Positions 35,559 to 44,046 are shown, counted from the stretch's first letter. The stretch is 64,000 bases of DNA from JAVJUV01 sp040220415 (GCA_040220415.1 JAVJUV010000119.1:62001-126000), one strand, 5' to 3'. Translations and numbers: made by a program. Notes: a model not told the origin generated them from the letters alone.

Positions 35559-35602
35559 TGTCAGTTTAAACTTACATAATTAAGTGTCAATTGTTTTAGA
35601 CA
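35559..35602. promoter_or_regulatory. Tandem PpsR/CrtJ operators upstream of bchC
   Basis: TGTCAGTTTAAACTTACA (35559-35576) and TGTCAATTGTTTTAGACA (35585-35602) are TGT-N12-ACA palindromes 8 bases apart. This is the classic bchC arrangement at which CrtJ/PpsR binds cooperatively. The sequence is AT-rich in a GC-rich context and lies between crtF's end and bchC's start. TTGACA (35590-35585, minus) offers a -35. Confidence 0.88.
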
Positions 35603-35610
35603 TTAATTTG

Positions 35611-36747
35611 TCAGGGCTTCCGGGCCTCGACCACCGAAGTGATGAATGGCCTATGTGTCGGACGGTGTCGCACCGCGACGAAACCTGCCTGCTCCAGCAT
35701 CTGAACGATCTGTCCGGGGCTTCGCGTCCGGCCTGTCTCCATCGCCATCGTGTAGACCGCGAAATAGGCGTCGCCAGCCCGCGTGGGTTGCCGTTGTCCC
35801 GCCATCGGCTCGGAAACGATCAGCCTTCCGCCAGCCGGCAAGGCCTCGTAGGCGTTGCCAAGAAGGGCTTTGACGGTCTCGTCCGCATGATCGTAAAGCA
35901 CGCGTACCAGCGATATGACATCCGCACCACTTGGCAACTGATCGTCTCGAAACGAGCCGGGGTGTATGTTCACACGATCGCTCAGTTTCGCATTTCCGAA
36001 TTTTTCCAGAGCCGGCGCCACGACACCCGGCAGGTCGAACAAAGTGCCCCGAAGCCCCGGCGTCGCCTCAAGTGCGGCGATCAGGAAAGCCCCCGTTCCA
36101 CCGCCGACATCCATCAGGCGCGAGTGTCCAGTAAAGTTGACACTTGCCAGAGTCTCGTCCGCGACAAGTGCCTGCGTCTCGGCCATCAGATTGGAATAAC
36201 GGGCCGCGGTTTCGGGATCCTGTACCGCGCCGGCGCCGAAAACGTAGGGCCAGAAACGGGCCAGCTCGGGTCCGGTTCCGCCCCGGAAAAACGCAACCGG
36301 GTCAGCCAGATCGCGATAGAGCACCGCGTGATGAGCGATCATCTCGGACAGTCCGGGCACACCGGTCAACGCCGCCCCGCGACGGCTCAGGCCGTATTGA
36401 TCGTCCTTTCGGATCAAAAGACCAAGCGCCGTGCCCGCATCGAGCAGCACGCGCATCCGATCCTCTGGAGCGCCGGCCATACTCGCCAGTCGCCGCAATG
36501 GCAGCGGTCCGTCGATCAGATCGTCCAGCGTGCCAAGACCTACAAGCGCTGAAAGGCATTGGGTATGGACGAAGCCCGCGACCAGATCGAACATCGCCTC
36601 GCCTTCCCGGCGGGTGATGCCTCGGGTCAGCGGGAAGCGCGCGGCCCATTTCTGGAATCCGCGTGAGGCCGTGAGTTTCAGAAATCGCTGCCTCAGCCCG
36701 GGCCTTGGCGGCGGGTCGATGGCCGGACCAAGGCCGACGTCACTCAC
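35611..36747 (-). CDS. crtF: Demethylspheroidene O-methyltransferase
   Basis: 378-residue SAM methyltransferase that methylates the C1 hydroxyl in spheroidene synthesis. The SAM motif LMDVGGGTGAFLIAALEATP lies in the middle; an N-terminal dimerisation/winged-helix part precedes it, as in plant-type O-methyltransferases. Start at GTG 36745-36747, overlapping the crtE stop by 8 bases, giving family length; the longer open frame runs inside crtE. The SD is weak, so translation probably depends on crtE. Confidence 0.93.
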   Translation of the reverse strand: MSDVGLGPAIDPPPRPGLRQRFLKLTASRGFQKWAARFPLTRGITRREGEAMFDLVAGFVHTQCLSALVGLGTLDDLIDGPLPLRRLASMAGAPEDRMRVLLDAGTALGLLIRKDDQYGLSRRGAALTGVPGLSEMIAHHAVLYRDLADPVAFFRGGTGPELARFWPYVFGAGAVQDPETAARYSNLMAETQALVADETLASVNFTGHSRLMDVGGGTGAFLIAALEATPGLRGTLFDLPGVVAPALEKFGNAKLSDRVNIHPGSFRDDQLPSGADVISLVRVLYDHADETVKALLGNAYEALPAGGRLIVSEPMAGQRQPTRAGDAYFAVYTMAMETGRTRSPGQIVQMLEQAGFVAVRHRPTHRPFITSVVEARKP

Positions 36748-37627
36748 CAGGTATGGCGGAACGCGTCTGTGCTGCTTCCGCCTTGGGAATGATCTTGTCT
36801 GCTGTGGCACGTACCATGTGCGCCAGCGCGGCCTCTCCCGGACAGGACGGGATCGAGGCGATGGCCCCGGCAAGGATGTCGCGAAGCCTTTGGGTCGCGC
36901 CTTCCACGCCAAGTTCGCTGACCGCATTCGGCCGGCCGTGCAGATCGTCCTGCCCGACCGGCTTGCCGAGGGACTGCTGATCCATCAGCGCATCGCGCAA
37001 ATCGTCCGCGACCTGGAACGCCTCGCCGATACGGGCGCCAAGCTCGATCCAGGGCTCGCCCTCCTGGCCTCCGGCGATCGCCCCCATCTCGGTCGCGGCG
37101 ATGAACAGCGCGCCGGTCTTGGCCAGGTGATAGGCCGAGAGGTCCACCTTGTCTTCGCTCTCCCAGCCCTGCCCGGCGCAAATGCCGAACGGCATGCCCG
37201 CGCGCTTTGCCAAGGCCAGCACCAGTTCCAGCGCCAGTTCAGGAGGCGCCCCCTTGGCACGCGCGATGGTTTCGAAGGCAAGTATGATCAGGCTGTCGCC
37301 GGTCAGAACCGCCAGCGGTTCCGAGAAGGCGCGGTGGACCGACGGCTTGCCGCGCCGAATGTCGGCATCGTCGAAGCAGGGCAGGTCATCATGAACCAGG
37401 CTTGCGCAATGGATGATCTCCAGCGCTGCCGCTGCCGCATCCGCCAGTTTCGGGTTCCGGTCGCCGCAAGCCATGGCCACAGACAGCAGGATGGTCGGGC
37501 GGATACGCGCACCACCCGGCGTTACGGCATAGTGCAGCGCCGAAGCGAGACGGCCCGGAGAGGGCTGCGCCTGCGCACCGGATATGGCGGCGGTCAACGC
37601 GCTGTCGATACGGCTGTCGAGTTTCAT
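36740..37627 (-). CDS. crtE: Geranylgeranyl diphosphate synthase
   Basis: 295-residue trans-prenyltransferase. First aspartate-rich motif SLVHDDLPCFDDADIRRGKP near residue 80, second DDLRDA near 215. GASFPGGARIRP-like substrate block reads TPGGARIRPTILLSVAMACG. I chose the ATG at 37625-37627 because GGAG lies 8-9 bases upstream. An ATG 12 codons earlier falls inside a PpsR site. It makes GGPP from IPP/DMAPP for carotenoids and the bacteriochlorophyll tail. Confidence 0.95.
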   Translation of the reverse strand: MKLDSRIDSALTAAISGAQAQPSPGRLASALHYAVTPGGARIRPTILLSVAMACGDRNPKLADAAAAALEIIHCASLVHDDLPCFDDADIRRGKPSVHRAFSEPLAVLTGDSLIILAFETIARAKGAPPELALELVLALAKRAGMPFGICAGQGWESEDKVDLSAYHLAKTGALFIAATEMGAIAGGQEGEPWIELGARIGEAFQVADDLRDALMDQQSLGKPVGQDDLHGRPNAVSELGVEGATQRLRDILAGAIASIPSCPGEAALAHMVRATADKIIPKAEAAQTRSAIPGE

Positions 37628-37656
37628 GCCGGAGGCTCCGATCTGTTCTTCCGCAT

Positions 37657-37699
37657 TGTCCATTCTGAATGACACTGCCTGTGTAAACAATACTGGACA
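37657..37699. promoter_or_regulatory. Tandem PpsR/CrtJ operators between crtE and crtD, with a crtD promoter
   Basis: TGTCCATTCTGAATGACA (37657-37674) and TGTAAACAATACTGGACA (37682-37699), 7 bases apart. For the rightward crtD, a -35 TGGACA (37694-37699), 17-base spacer and -10 AACAAT (37717-37722) predict a start at about 37729, the ATG itself. The operators also lie 30-72 bases before the crtE ATG, so both genes should be repressed together. Confidence 0.83.
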
Positions 37700-37728
37700 G
37701 ATGGGCGACATGAGTCAACAATCGAACC

Positions 37729-39309
37729 ATGGGAAGGCCTCAGAATTCCAATGCGGCGCACATTGCCGTCATCGGCGCCGGCATGGGCGGGCTGGCCTCG
37801 GCCATACGCCTGGCAAGCGCCGGGTGCCGCGTGACGGTTCTGGATTCGGCGGAAGTCGCGGGTGGCAAGATGCGCTGTGTCGACAGCCCTGCAGGGCCCG
37901 TTGATGCCGGGCCAACGGTGCTTACGATGCGGCACCAGTTCGATGCCCTGTTCGTCCTTGCAGGCAGGCGGATGGAAGATTTCGTCGATCTCGTCGAAGA
38001 ACCGCTGCTGGCCCGGCACTGGTGGCTGGATGGCTCCGGCCTCGATCTGTTTGCTGACCGCGAGCGCAGCGTCGAGGAGATCCGCCGGTTCGCCGGCACG
38101 CGCGAGGCCGAGGCCTTTCGATCCTTTTCCGAACGCGCCCGTCGATTGTTCGAAGGTTTCGAGTTCGCGATGATGGAATGCGCGCACCCGACTCTGCCCG
38201 CCGTGGCGGCAACGGCGCTGCGGAACCCGGTGCTGATCCGGGACATGGCGCCCCAATCCAGCCTGGCTGGCAGCCTGGCGCGCACCTTTCGCGATCCGCG
38301 CCTGCGGCAGTTGTTCGGCCGCTACGCCACCTACGTGGGCGGACTGCCCAGATTAAGCCCCGGCGTCCTTCAACTGATATGGCATGCCGAGGCATCCGGT
38401 GTCTGGCGAGTGGTTGGCGGCATGTACAAGCTCGCCCATGCGTTGGCGCGTCTGGCGGAGGATCTGGGCGTCGATATGCGGATGGGCGAAAAGGTGATCC
38501 GCATCGAGAAACAGGCGGGGCGCGTCAGCGCGGTTCACACCGGGAACGGCGCAAAACTGCGGGCGGATGCGGTGGTATTCAACGGCGACCCCCGGGCACT
38601 GAGAGAGGGCCTGCTGGGCGAGGCGGTGATCGAAGCGGTCGCGCCGGCAGCGGTAGCGCCACGCAGCCTGTCGGCGCGTGTCTGGGCTTTTGCCGCCCAG
38701 CCCTCGGGGCCCGACCTCGTGCACCACAACGTCTTTTTCGGCCAGGATCCGGATGCCGAGTTCGGACCGATCCGCGACGGGCGACCACCGGAAGACCCGA
38801 CGCTTTACATCTGCGCCCAGGACCGGGGCGCCGGGGTCGACCCACCGGCACTGGAACGGTTCGAGATCATCGAAAACGCAGCCCCCGCCGATCGGGAAAC
38901 GCCAGAGGAGAGGGAGCAATGTCGGACACGAGTCTTCAACCGGCTAGCGGAGTTTGGCCTGACCTTCACACCGCGTCCGGACGCCTCAAGGGTGACGATC
39001 CCGGCCGCGTTCGACCGCATGTTTCCGGCAAGCCTAGGTTCCCTTTACGGCCGCAGCCCGCACGGGATGATGGCGGCCTTCCGGCGGCCGACGGCAAAGA
39101 CGCCGGTTCCGGGCCTATACCTGGCGGGGGGCGGGGTACATCCGGGGGCGGGCATCGCGATGGCTGCGCTCTCCGGACGGCACGCGGCCGAGGCGATCGC
39201 GACGGACCTTGCTTTGCCCTTGCCGTCCCGCCCAACGGATATGCGTGGTGGTATATCGACGGCGTCTCGGACGATGGGACTCAGGCCGTCTCGGTCATCG
39301 CCTTCATAG
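37729..39309 (+). CDS. crtD: 1-hydroxy-neurosporene 3,4-desaturase (CrtD)
   Basis: 526-residue FAD-dependent desaturase of the CrtI/CrtD family, adding the C3-C4 double bond. FAD motif AVIGAGMGGLASAIRLASAG near residue 12; C-terminal GLYLAGGGVHPGAGIAMAAL. It is about 30 residues longer than usual: the last part (from PLPSRPTDMRGG) is read in a frame overlapping the conserved start of CrtC. No SD precedes the ATG; predicted transcription starts on the ATG, so the mRNA may be leaderless. Confidence 0.93.
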   Translation: MGRPQNSNAAHIAVIGAGMGGLASAIRLASAGCRVTVLDSAEVAGGKMRCVDSPAGPVDAGPTVLTMRHQFDALFVLAGRRMEDFVDLVEEPLLARHWWLDGSGLDLFADRERSVEEIRRFAGTREAEAFRSFSERARRLFEGFEFAMMECAHPTLPAVAATALRNPVLIRDMAPQSSLAGSLARTFRDPRLRQLFGRYATYVGGLPRLSPGVLQLIWHAEASGVWRVVGGMYKLAHALARLAEDLGVDMRMGEKVIRIEKQAGRVSAVHTGNGAKLRADAVVFNGDPRALREGLLGEAVIEAVAPAAVAPRSLSARVWAFAAQPSGPDLVHHNVFFGQDPDAEFGPIRDGRPPEDPTLYICAQDRGAGVDPPALERFEIIENAAPADRETPEEREQCRTRVFNRLAEFGLTFTPRPDASRVTIPAAFDRMFPASLGSLYGRSPHGMMAAFRRPTAKTPVPGLYLAGGGVHPGAGIAMAALSGRHAAEAIATDLALPLPSRPTDMRGGISTASRTMGLRPSRSSPS

Positions 39310-40130
39310 GATCGGTCTTTTCGCCCTGGTACAGGTGGTCGGGTCGGAAGAATCCCGAAGATCACGTCTGCATCAATGTCGCCACCTATGGGAAAGGCGG
39401 CCGTTTCACGATGACGGACCGTGGCGCATCCGCACTGCGCCAGTCGCCCGAAAGTTTCACGGTCGGACCATCCTCCCTGCATTGGGACGGCGAGCGGCTG
39501 GTCATCGACATCGACGAGATCTCGTCCCTGCCACTGGTCTCGCGGATGCGCGGCCGGATCGTCGTCACGCCCTCGGCGCTGACCGAAGTCGAGCTGCCGC
39601 TGACCCCATGCGGTACCCACATCTGGCGGCCCTTCGCCCCCACATCGAACATCGAGGTTGATCTCGGCAAGGGCTGGCAATGGAGCGGGCATGGCTATTT
39701 CGACGCCAATTTCGGAACACGCGCGCTCGAGCAGGATTTCGATTACTGGACATGGGGGCGTTACCCGGTGCCTGGCGGATCGGTATGCTTCTACGACGCA
39801 GTGCGCAGGGACGGCACTGAACTGGCTGTAGGCGTCAAATTCACCGACACCGGCGAAACCGAAGCCTTCGAGTTACCACCCAAAACGCGCATCGCGCGCT
39901 CGCTTTGGGCTGTGAAACGAGAGACGCGGGCAGACCACGGGTTTCAGCCGCGACAGGTCAAAGGGATGCTGGACGCGCCGTTCTATTCGCGATCATTGGT
40001 CGAGACACAGATCGACGGGCACGTAACCCGCGGTGTTCACGAAGCATTGGACCTGAAAAGGTTCCGGGGGCCCTGGCTGATGCCGATGCTTGCGGTTCGC
40101 GTTCCACGGCGTGCCCGGTGGCACTTCTGA
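38919..40130 (+). CDS. crtC: Hydroxyneurosporene (acyclic carotenoid) hydratase CrtC; start uncertain
   Basis: Carotenoid 1,2-hydratase that adds water to neurosporene. Conserved sequence runs from codon 39225 (VPPNGYAWWYIDGVSDDG) to the stop, including AFIGSVFSPWYRWSGRKNPE and GYFDANFGTRALEQDFDYWT. No ATG, GTG or TTG exists in this frame between 38922 and 39410. The only usable upstream codon is ATG 38919 with AGAGGAGAGGGAG before it, giving 403 residues and a 391-base overlap with crtD. Its first 100 residues look like out-of-frame crtD (Gly/Arg/Pro-rich). A shorter form from ATG 39411, a non-canonical start near 39225, or frameshifting from crtD are alternatives. The function is firm; the 5' end is not. 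Confidence 0.8.
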   Translation: MSDTSLQPASGVWPDLHTASGRLKGDDPGRVRPHVSGKPRFPLRPQPARDDGGLPAADGKDAGSGPIPGGGRGTSGGGHRDGCALRTARGRGDRDGPCFALAVPPNGYAWWYIDGVSDDGTQAVSVIAFIGSVFSPWYRWSGRKNPEDHVCINVATYGKGGRFTMTDRGASALRQSPESFTVGPSSLHWDGERLVIDIDEISSLPLVSRMRGRIVVTPSALTEVELPLTPCGTHIWRPFAPTSNIEVDLGKGWQWSGHGYFDANFGTRALEQDFDYWTWGRYPVPGGSVCFYDAVRRDGTELAVGVKFTDTGETEAFELPPKTRIARSLWAVKRETRADHGFQPRQVKGMLDAPFYSRSLVETQIDGHVTRGVHEALDLKRFRGPWLMPMLAVRVPRRARWHF

Positions 40131-40133
40131 GAC

Positions 40134-40598
40134 CTAGGCCGCTGCCTCTTCGGGATTGAGTCGCCAGACGCTCCAGTTCAAGGCGCTGGCAGCCGTGACC
40201 CACGCAACATAGGGCACAAAAAGCGCGCCTGCGATCCAGTCGAGGCGGAAAAAGGCGATCATCGTTCCGAATACCGCCACCCATAGGCAAAGTATGACGA
40301 TCATCCCTGCTCGCATTCGTCGAAGCCCGAAGAAAATCGGCGTCCATAGCGTATTGAGTGCCAGTTGAAGAGCGTAGAATGCCATTGCATGCGCATTGCC
40401 CTCAAGCAGCGCCACACGCATCGCGGCGAAAGACATGAAAAGGTAAAGCGTTGTCCATGCCACGGGAAACAGCCACTTCGGCGGCGTCCACGACGGCTTT
40501 TTCAGACCATCATACCACTCTCCCGGCTCGAACATCGCGCCGGTCGTGGCGGCGGCCATGCAGCCCGCCAGGAACAGGAAAAACAGAAACCAGTCCAT
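40134..40598 (-). CDS. tspO: Tryptophan-rich sensory protein TspO
   Basis: 154-residue five-helix outer/inner membrane protein of the TspO/MBR family. Typical KKPSWTPPKWLFPVAWTTLY and LQLALNTLWTPIFFGLRRMR motifs. In R. sphaeroides TspO tunes photosynthesis gene expression with oxygen, probably by handling porphyrin intermediates. It is the last gene of crtI-crtB-tspO and is convergent to crtC, whose stop lies 3 bases away. Confidence 0.95.
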   Translation of the reverse strand: MDWFLFFLFLAGCMAAATTGAMFEPGEWYDGLKKPSWTPPKWLFPVAWTTLYLFMSFAAMRVALLEGNAHAMAFYALQLALNTLWTPIFFGLRRMRAGMIVILCLWVAVFGTMIAFFRLDWIAGALFVPYVAWVTAASALNWSVWRLNPEEAAA

Positions 40599-40613
40599 GA
40601 GTGTCCTTGCAGC

Positions 40614-41648
40614 TTAAGCCGCGCCATTTCCCAGGTGCGACTCGCGATCACGCGCTTCCAGTTCGGCAAAGACGGCAAGCAGCCTGCCTGCCCTGCCCTC
40701 GCCCCAGCCTTCGATGGCCGGTTGCCGAGCCGCAGCATTCACCAGAAATGCGCATTCGTCCAGCGGTCGCGCATAAAGAACCGCAGAGCGCGGTGTGACT
40801 GTCGTAAGGCCGGCCTGAACCAGCGCCAGGCCGAGCCAGCCGATCTTCTGACCCTTGTAGGTTCGCGCACGGTAACTGATCGTATCATGTCCGTTGCGCC
40901 GGATGGCGCCGCCAATGCCGGCATAGACATGCCGGGCAGCAAATATCCCGGGCCGAGCTGAAACCGGAAGAGCCGCGACTCCGCTTTCCGACCTTATATA
41001 GAGACGGTTTGCCTCAGCCAGAAGCCGCTTCACGAGAATGCGGATGCGTTCGTCGGGAACCGGGTCGACCAGGAAGGCATCGGGTTCCAGATCGACTTCG
41101 CGCAACCACTCCAGTGGCAGATAGATTCGACCGGCACGCGCATCCTCGCCCACGTCGCGGGCGATATTGGTCAGTTGCATGGCGACACCCAGATCGCAGG
41201 CCCGTGCCAGCGCATTCGCATCACGAACACCCATCAGGACAGACATCATCGCGCCGACTGCAGCGGCGACACGGGCGGAATAGCCGAAGACGCCCGACAG
41301 GGTCTCGTAGCGCTGCTCCAGCGCATCCCATGCAAGCCCCTCCAACAGCGCATCCGGCAGCGCCTTCGGCATGTCGTGCATCTCGACCGTCGCAGCGAAG
41401 GCGCGGTCGGCGGCGGCGTCGCGGGGGCGTCCCTGGTAGATCAGGTCCAGCCGGTCGCGAAGACGCAGGACGGCATCGACCTTTTCCTCGTGCAGGTCAA
41501 CCGCGTCATCCGCCAGCCGGCAGAACGCATAAAGCGCCAGCGCCGGGTCGCGCACCTTGGCCGGCAGCAACTTGGACGCGGTGTAGAACGAAAGCGACCC
41601 GTGGCGGATGGCGTCGCGGCAGATGTGAAGATCGCGCGGATTGATCAT
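40614..41648 (-). CDS. crtB: Phytoene synthase
   Basis: 344-residue squalene/phytoene synthase family enzyme condensing two GGPP. Aspartate-rich motifs: CRLADDAVDLHEEK and QLTNIARDVGEDARAGRIYL. The start overlaps the crtI stop by 4 bases (ATGA). Together with CrtI it makes neurosporene, the entry to the spheroidene branch. 15 bases separate it from tspO. Confidence 0.96.
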   Translation of the reverse strand: MINPRDLHICRDAIRHGSLSFYTASKLLPAKVRDPALALYAFCRLADDAVDLHEEKVDAVLRLRDRLDLIYQGRPRDAAADRAFAATVEMHDMPKALPDALLEGLAWDALEQRYETLSGVFGYSARVAAAVGAMMSVLMGVRDANALARACDLGVAMQLTNIARDVGEDARAGRIYLPLEWLREVDLEPDAFLVDPVPDERIRILVKRLLAEANRLYIRSESGVAALPVSARPGIFAARHVYAGIGGAIRRNGHDTISYRARTYKGQKIGWLGLALVQAGLTTVTPRSAVLYARPLDECAFLVNAAARQPAIEGWGEGRAGRLLAVFAELEARDRESHLGNGAA

Positions 41649-43195
41649 TCGGCAGCCACTCTCCAGTCTTCGTCCCGTTGCGCATCCGGAACCAGCTTGG
41701 CCAGAACCTCGGCTGACGAAACCACGCCCGGAAGGCCAGCGCCCGGATGCGTCCCCGCACCGACCAGATACAGACCTTCGGCCTCTTCGCTGACGTTATG
41801 CGGGCGGAACCAGGCCGATTGCAGGATGCGCGGTTCGATCGAGAACCCGCAGCCATGAGGTGAAAGATAGCGGTCGCGAAACGTCTCGGGCGTGAAGATT
41901 TCGGACGCGGAAAGATGCTGACCCAGACCGGGCAATAGTCTCTGTTCAAGGGTTTCCTGCACTTTTTGCCGATAACTCTCGGCCATTGCGTTCCAGTCGA
42001 CCGGGTTTTCGTGACCCAGATGCGGCACTGGCGAGAGGGCATAGAACACGTCGTCGCCATCCGGCGCGGCCGACGGATCGGTGACCGTGGGCCGGTGGAC
42101 ATAAAGGCTCATGTCGTCGGCCAGGGTGCCGCTGGTGAAGATGTCCTTCAGCAACCCCTCGTAACGCGGCCCGGAAAGGATCGTATGGTGTCCCACATCC
42201 TTCCAGAGATCACGGGTTCCCATGGTACCGAAATACCAGACGAACAGCCCCATCGACCAGCGGGTGCGCTCAAGGCGCGCACCGGTCCAGCGTTTTCGCG
42301 GACGATCACGCAGAAGGTGATCGTAGGTGTTGCCCGGGTCAGCGTTCGAGACGACGATGTCGGCCGGAATCTTCTGCCCGTCCTCCAGGCGCACGCCCGA
42401 AGCGCGGTTGCCCTCGAACTCGATCTTGTCGACGGTCTGGCCGAACCGAACTGCACCGCCCTGCCCCAGGATCACGTCGCGCATGGCCTCGGCAATGGCC
42501 GCAACCCCGCCGATGGCATAGTGAACGCCGAATTCCTTCTCAAGGTGACTGACAAGCGCATACATCGACGTGACGTGCCTCGGGTCGCCACCGATGAACA
42601 GCGGATGGAAACTGAGTGCCATGCGAAGACGCGGATCGCGCACCCGCGCATTTGCCAGACCCAGAATCGACCGATCGGCGCGCAACACCGCAAATTCGGG
42701 AAGCACCTTGGCCGTGTCGCGGAAGCGGTGCATTGGCTTGGCGACCATGCCCTCGAACCCGACTACATACCGGCGGTGCGCATCACCGAGAAACTTCAGA
42801 TAACCATCGACGTCGCCGGGCGAGAGACGTCGAATCTCCTCGACCATCTTTTCGGTGGAGCCGCGTGCGGTGAAGACCGAACCATCCGGCCATCGAATCT
42901 CATAAAACGGGTCCAGCGCCCTCAGCGAAACATCCTTGTCGAAATCGCGGCCGCAGGTTGCCCAAAGATCCCTGAAGACCTGCGGACATGTCACGATTGT
43001 AGGCCCAAGATCGAACCGATAGCCGTCGCGATGGATCGCCGACCCACGTCCACCGGCACTGTCCAGCCGATCCAGAACGGTTACGCGCCAGCCTTTGGCT
43101 CCAAGGCGCATGGCCGCGGCAAGACCGCCAAGTCCGGCGCCGATGACAACGGCAGTCTGGCCTCTTGGGCCCGGAAGGTGCGGCATAGCGGTCAT
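41645..43195 (-). CDS. crtI: Phytoene desaturase (neurosporene-forming)
   Basis: 516-residue FAD desaturase. N-terminal AVVIGAGLGGLAAAMRLGAK with the usual VTVLDRLDSAGGRGSAIHRD; C-terminal LYLVGAGTHPGAGLPGVVSS. No SD precedes the ATG at 43193-43195. A -35 TTGTAA (43230-43225) and -10 TATCGT (43208-43203) predict transcription to start about one base before it, so the transcript may be leaderless; an in-frame ATG three codons later is the alternative. A PpsR site overlaps the -35. Rhodobacter-type CrtI makes three desaturations. Confidence 0.95.
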   Translation of the reverse strand: MTAMPHLPGPRGQTAVVIGAGLGGLAAAMRLGAKGWRVTVLDRLDSAGGRGSAIHRDGYRFDLGPTIVTCPQVFRDLWATCGRDFDKDVSLRALDPFYEIRWPDGSVFTARGSTEKMVEEIRRLSPGDVDGYLKFLGDAHRRYVVGFEGMVAKPMHRFRDTAKVLPEFAVLRADRSILGLANARVRDPRLRMALSFHPLFIGGDPRHVTSMYALVSHLEKEFGVHYAIGGVAAIAEAMRDVILGQGGAVRFGQTVDKIEFEGNRASGVRLEDGQKIPADIVVSNADPGNTYDHLLRDRPRKRWTGARLERTRWSMGLFVWYFGTMGTRDLWKDVGHHTILSGPRYEGLLKDIFTSGTLADDMSLYVHRPTVTDPSAAPDGDDVFYALSPVPHLGHENPVDWNAMAESYRQKVQETLEQRLLPGLGQHLSASEIFTPETFRDRYLSPHGCGFSIEPRILQSAWFRPHNVSEEAEGLYLVGAGTHPGAGLPGVVSSAEVLAKLVPDAQRDEDWRVAAE

Positions 43196-43211
43196 CTGCA
43201 GAACGATAGAC

Positions 43212-43229
43212 TGTCCAGTTTAATTTACA
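43212..43229. promoter_or_regulatory. PpsR/CrtJ operator at the crtI promoter
   Basis: TGTCCAGTTTAATTTACA, a TGT-N12-ACA palindrome 17-34 bases upstream of the crtI ATG and overlapping the predicted -35 region of crtI. One of a distant pair with 43287-43304; two widely spaced sites between crtI and crtA are also described in Rhodobacter. Confidence 0.83.
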
Positions 43230-43286
43230 ATCCCTCATATTGCCCTGCTTATAGCGTCCGAAACCCTTTCATTACGCGCAAAGTCA

Positions 43287-43304
43287 TGTCACACTTGGTT
43301 GACA
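43287..43304. promoter_or_regulatory. PpsR/CrtJ operator at the crtA promoter
   Basis: TGTCACACTTGGTTGACA, a TGT-N12-ACA palindrome ending 19 bases before the proposed AUU start of crtA and 6 bases before its SD. It lies 57 bases from the site at crtI. Confidence 0.8.
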
Positions 43305-43323
43305 CTTGCGAAGGAGAGTCACC

Positions 43324-44046
43324 ATTCAAACCGTCTCTCTCAGCCTGTTCCGGTTCCAATCGGCCTGGGCCCGCCTTTGGGTTCTGGGACAGATGGGCGC
43401 CGCCCGGCTGGATTTTGGCCGGATGCCGGAAGCACGGTTCTGGAAACTCTGCGGTTCGGGAACCGGAGAGGGATTCACGCCTGTTCCCAATACCCGGGTC
43501 TGGGCGATTCTGGCCGTCTGGGACGATGAGCGGACGGCACGGCGGTTGACGCGGGAAAGCTCTGTCTATCGGCGGTGGCGCGCAAGGTCGGACGATTCCT
43601 GGACCGTTTACCTTGGGCCAACATCGGCCCGCGGAAACTGGTCCGGCAAGAACCCCTTCGCCGCAGAGTGGGCTGCATCAACTTCCACGGCTGGCACTCC
43701 GCTGGCGGCCCTGACGCGCGCCACCATCAAACCATCGGCCCTGCCGCGTTTCTGGGGCAAAGAGCCCGATGTCTCCCGCGCGATCGGCGCCGACCCGAAT
43801 GTCATCTTCAAGATCGGAATCGGTGAAGTCCCCTGGTTCCACCAGGTCACCTTCTCGATCTGGCCGGACGCCGAGTCGATGACGGCCTTTGCCCGCAAGG
43901 ACGGACCGCACGCCCGTGCGATACGCGCCGTCCGGGACGGAAAGTGGTTTCGGGAAGAACTTTACGCCCGCTTCCAGGTGCTTGGCAGTGTCGGAAGCTG
44001 GGAGGGGCATAATCCCCTCGAAAAAACTGAAAGGCAAGCCGCATGA
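43324..44046 (+). CDS. crtA: Spheroidene monooxygenase CrtA; probable AUU start
   Basis: 240-residue oxygenase that turns spheroidene into spheroidenone with O2. The core SLSLFRFQSAWARLWVLGQM, KLCGSGTGEGFTPVPNTRVW and TFSIWPDAESMTAFARKDGP fit the family. The reading frame has no ATG or GTG near its conserved start. A strong SD, AAGGAGAG (43311-43318), lies 5-7 bases before ATT at 43324, at the place where relatives, as I recall them, start with MQTVSLSLFRF. A TTG at 43306 lies before the SD and would add six residues. I chose ATT; a sequencing error in the codon cannot be excluded. The end overlaps bchI (ATGA). Confidence 0.9.
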   Translation: MQTVSLSLFRFQSAWARLWVLGQMGAARLDFGRMPEARFWKLCGSGTGEGFTPVPNTRVWAILAVWDDERTARRLTRESSVYRRWRARSDDSWTVYLGPTSARGNWSGKNPFAAEWAASTSTAGTPLAALTRATIKPSALPRFWGKEPDVSRAIGADPNVIFKIGIGEVPWFHQVTFSIWPDAESMTAFARKDGPHARAIRAVRDGKWFREELYARFQVLGSVGSWEGHNPLEKTERQAA

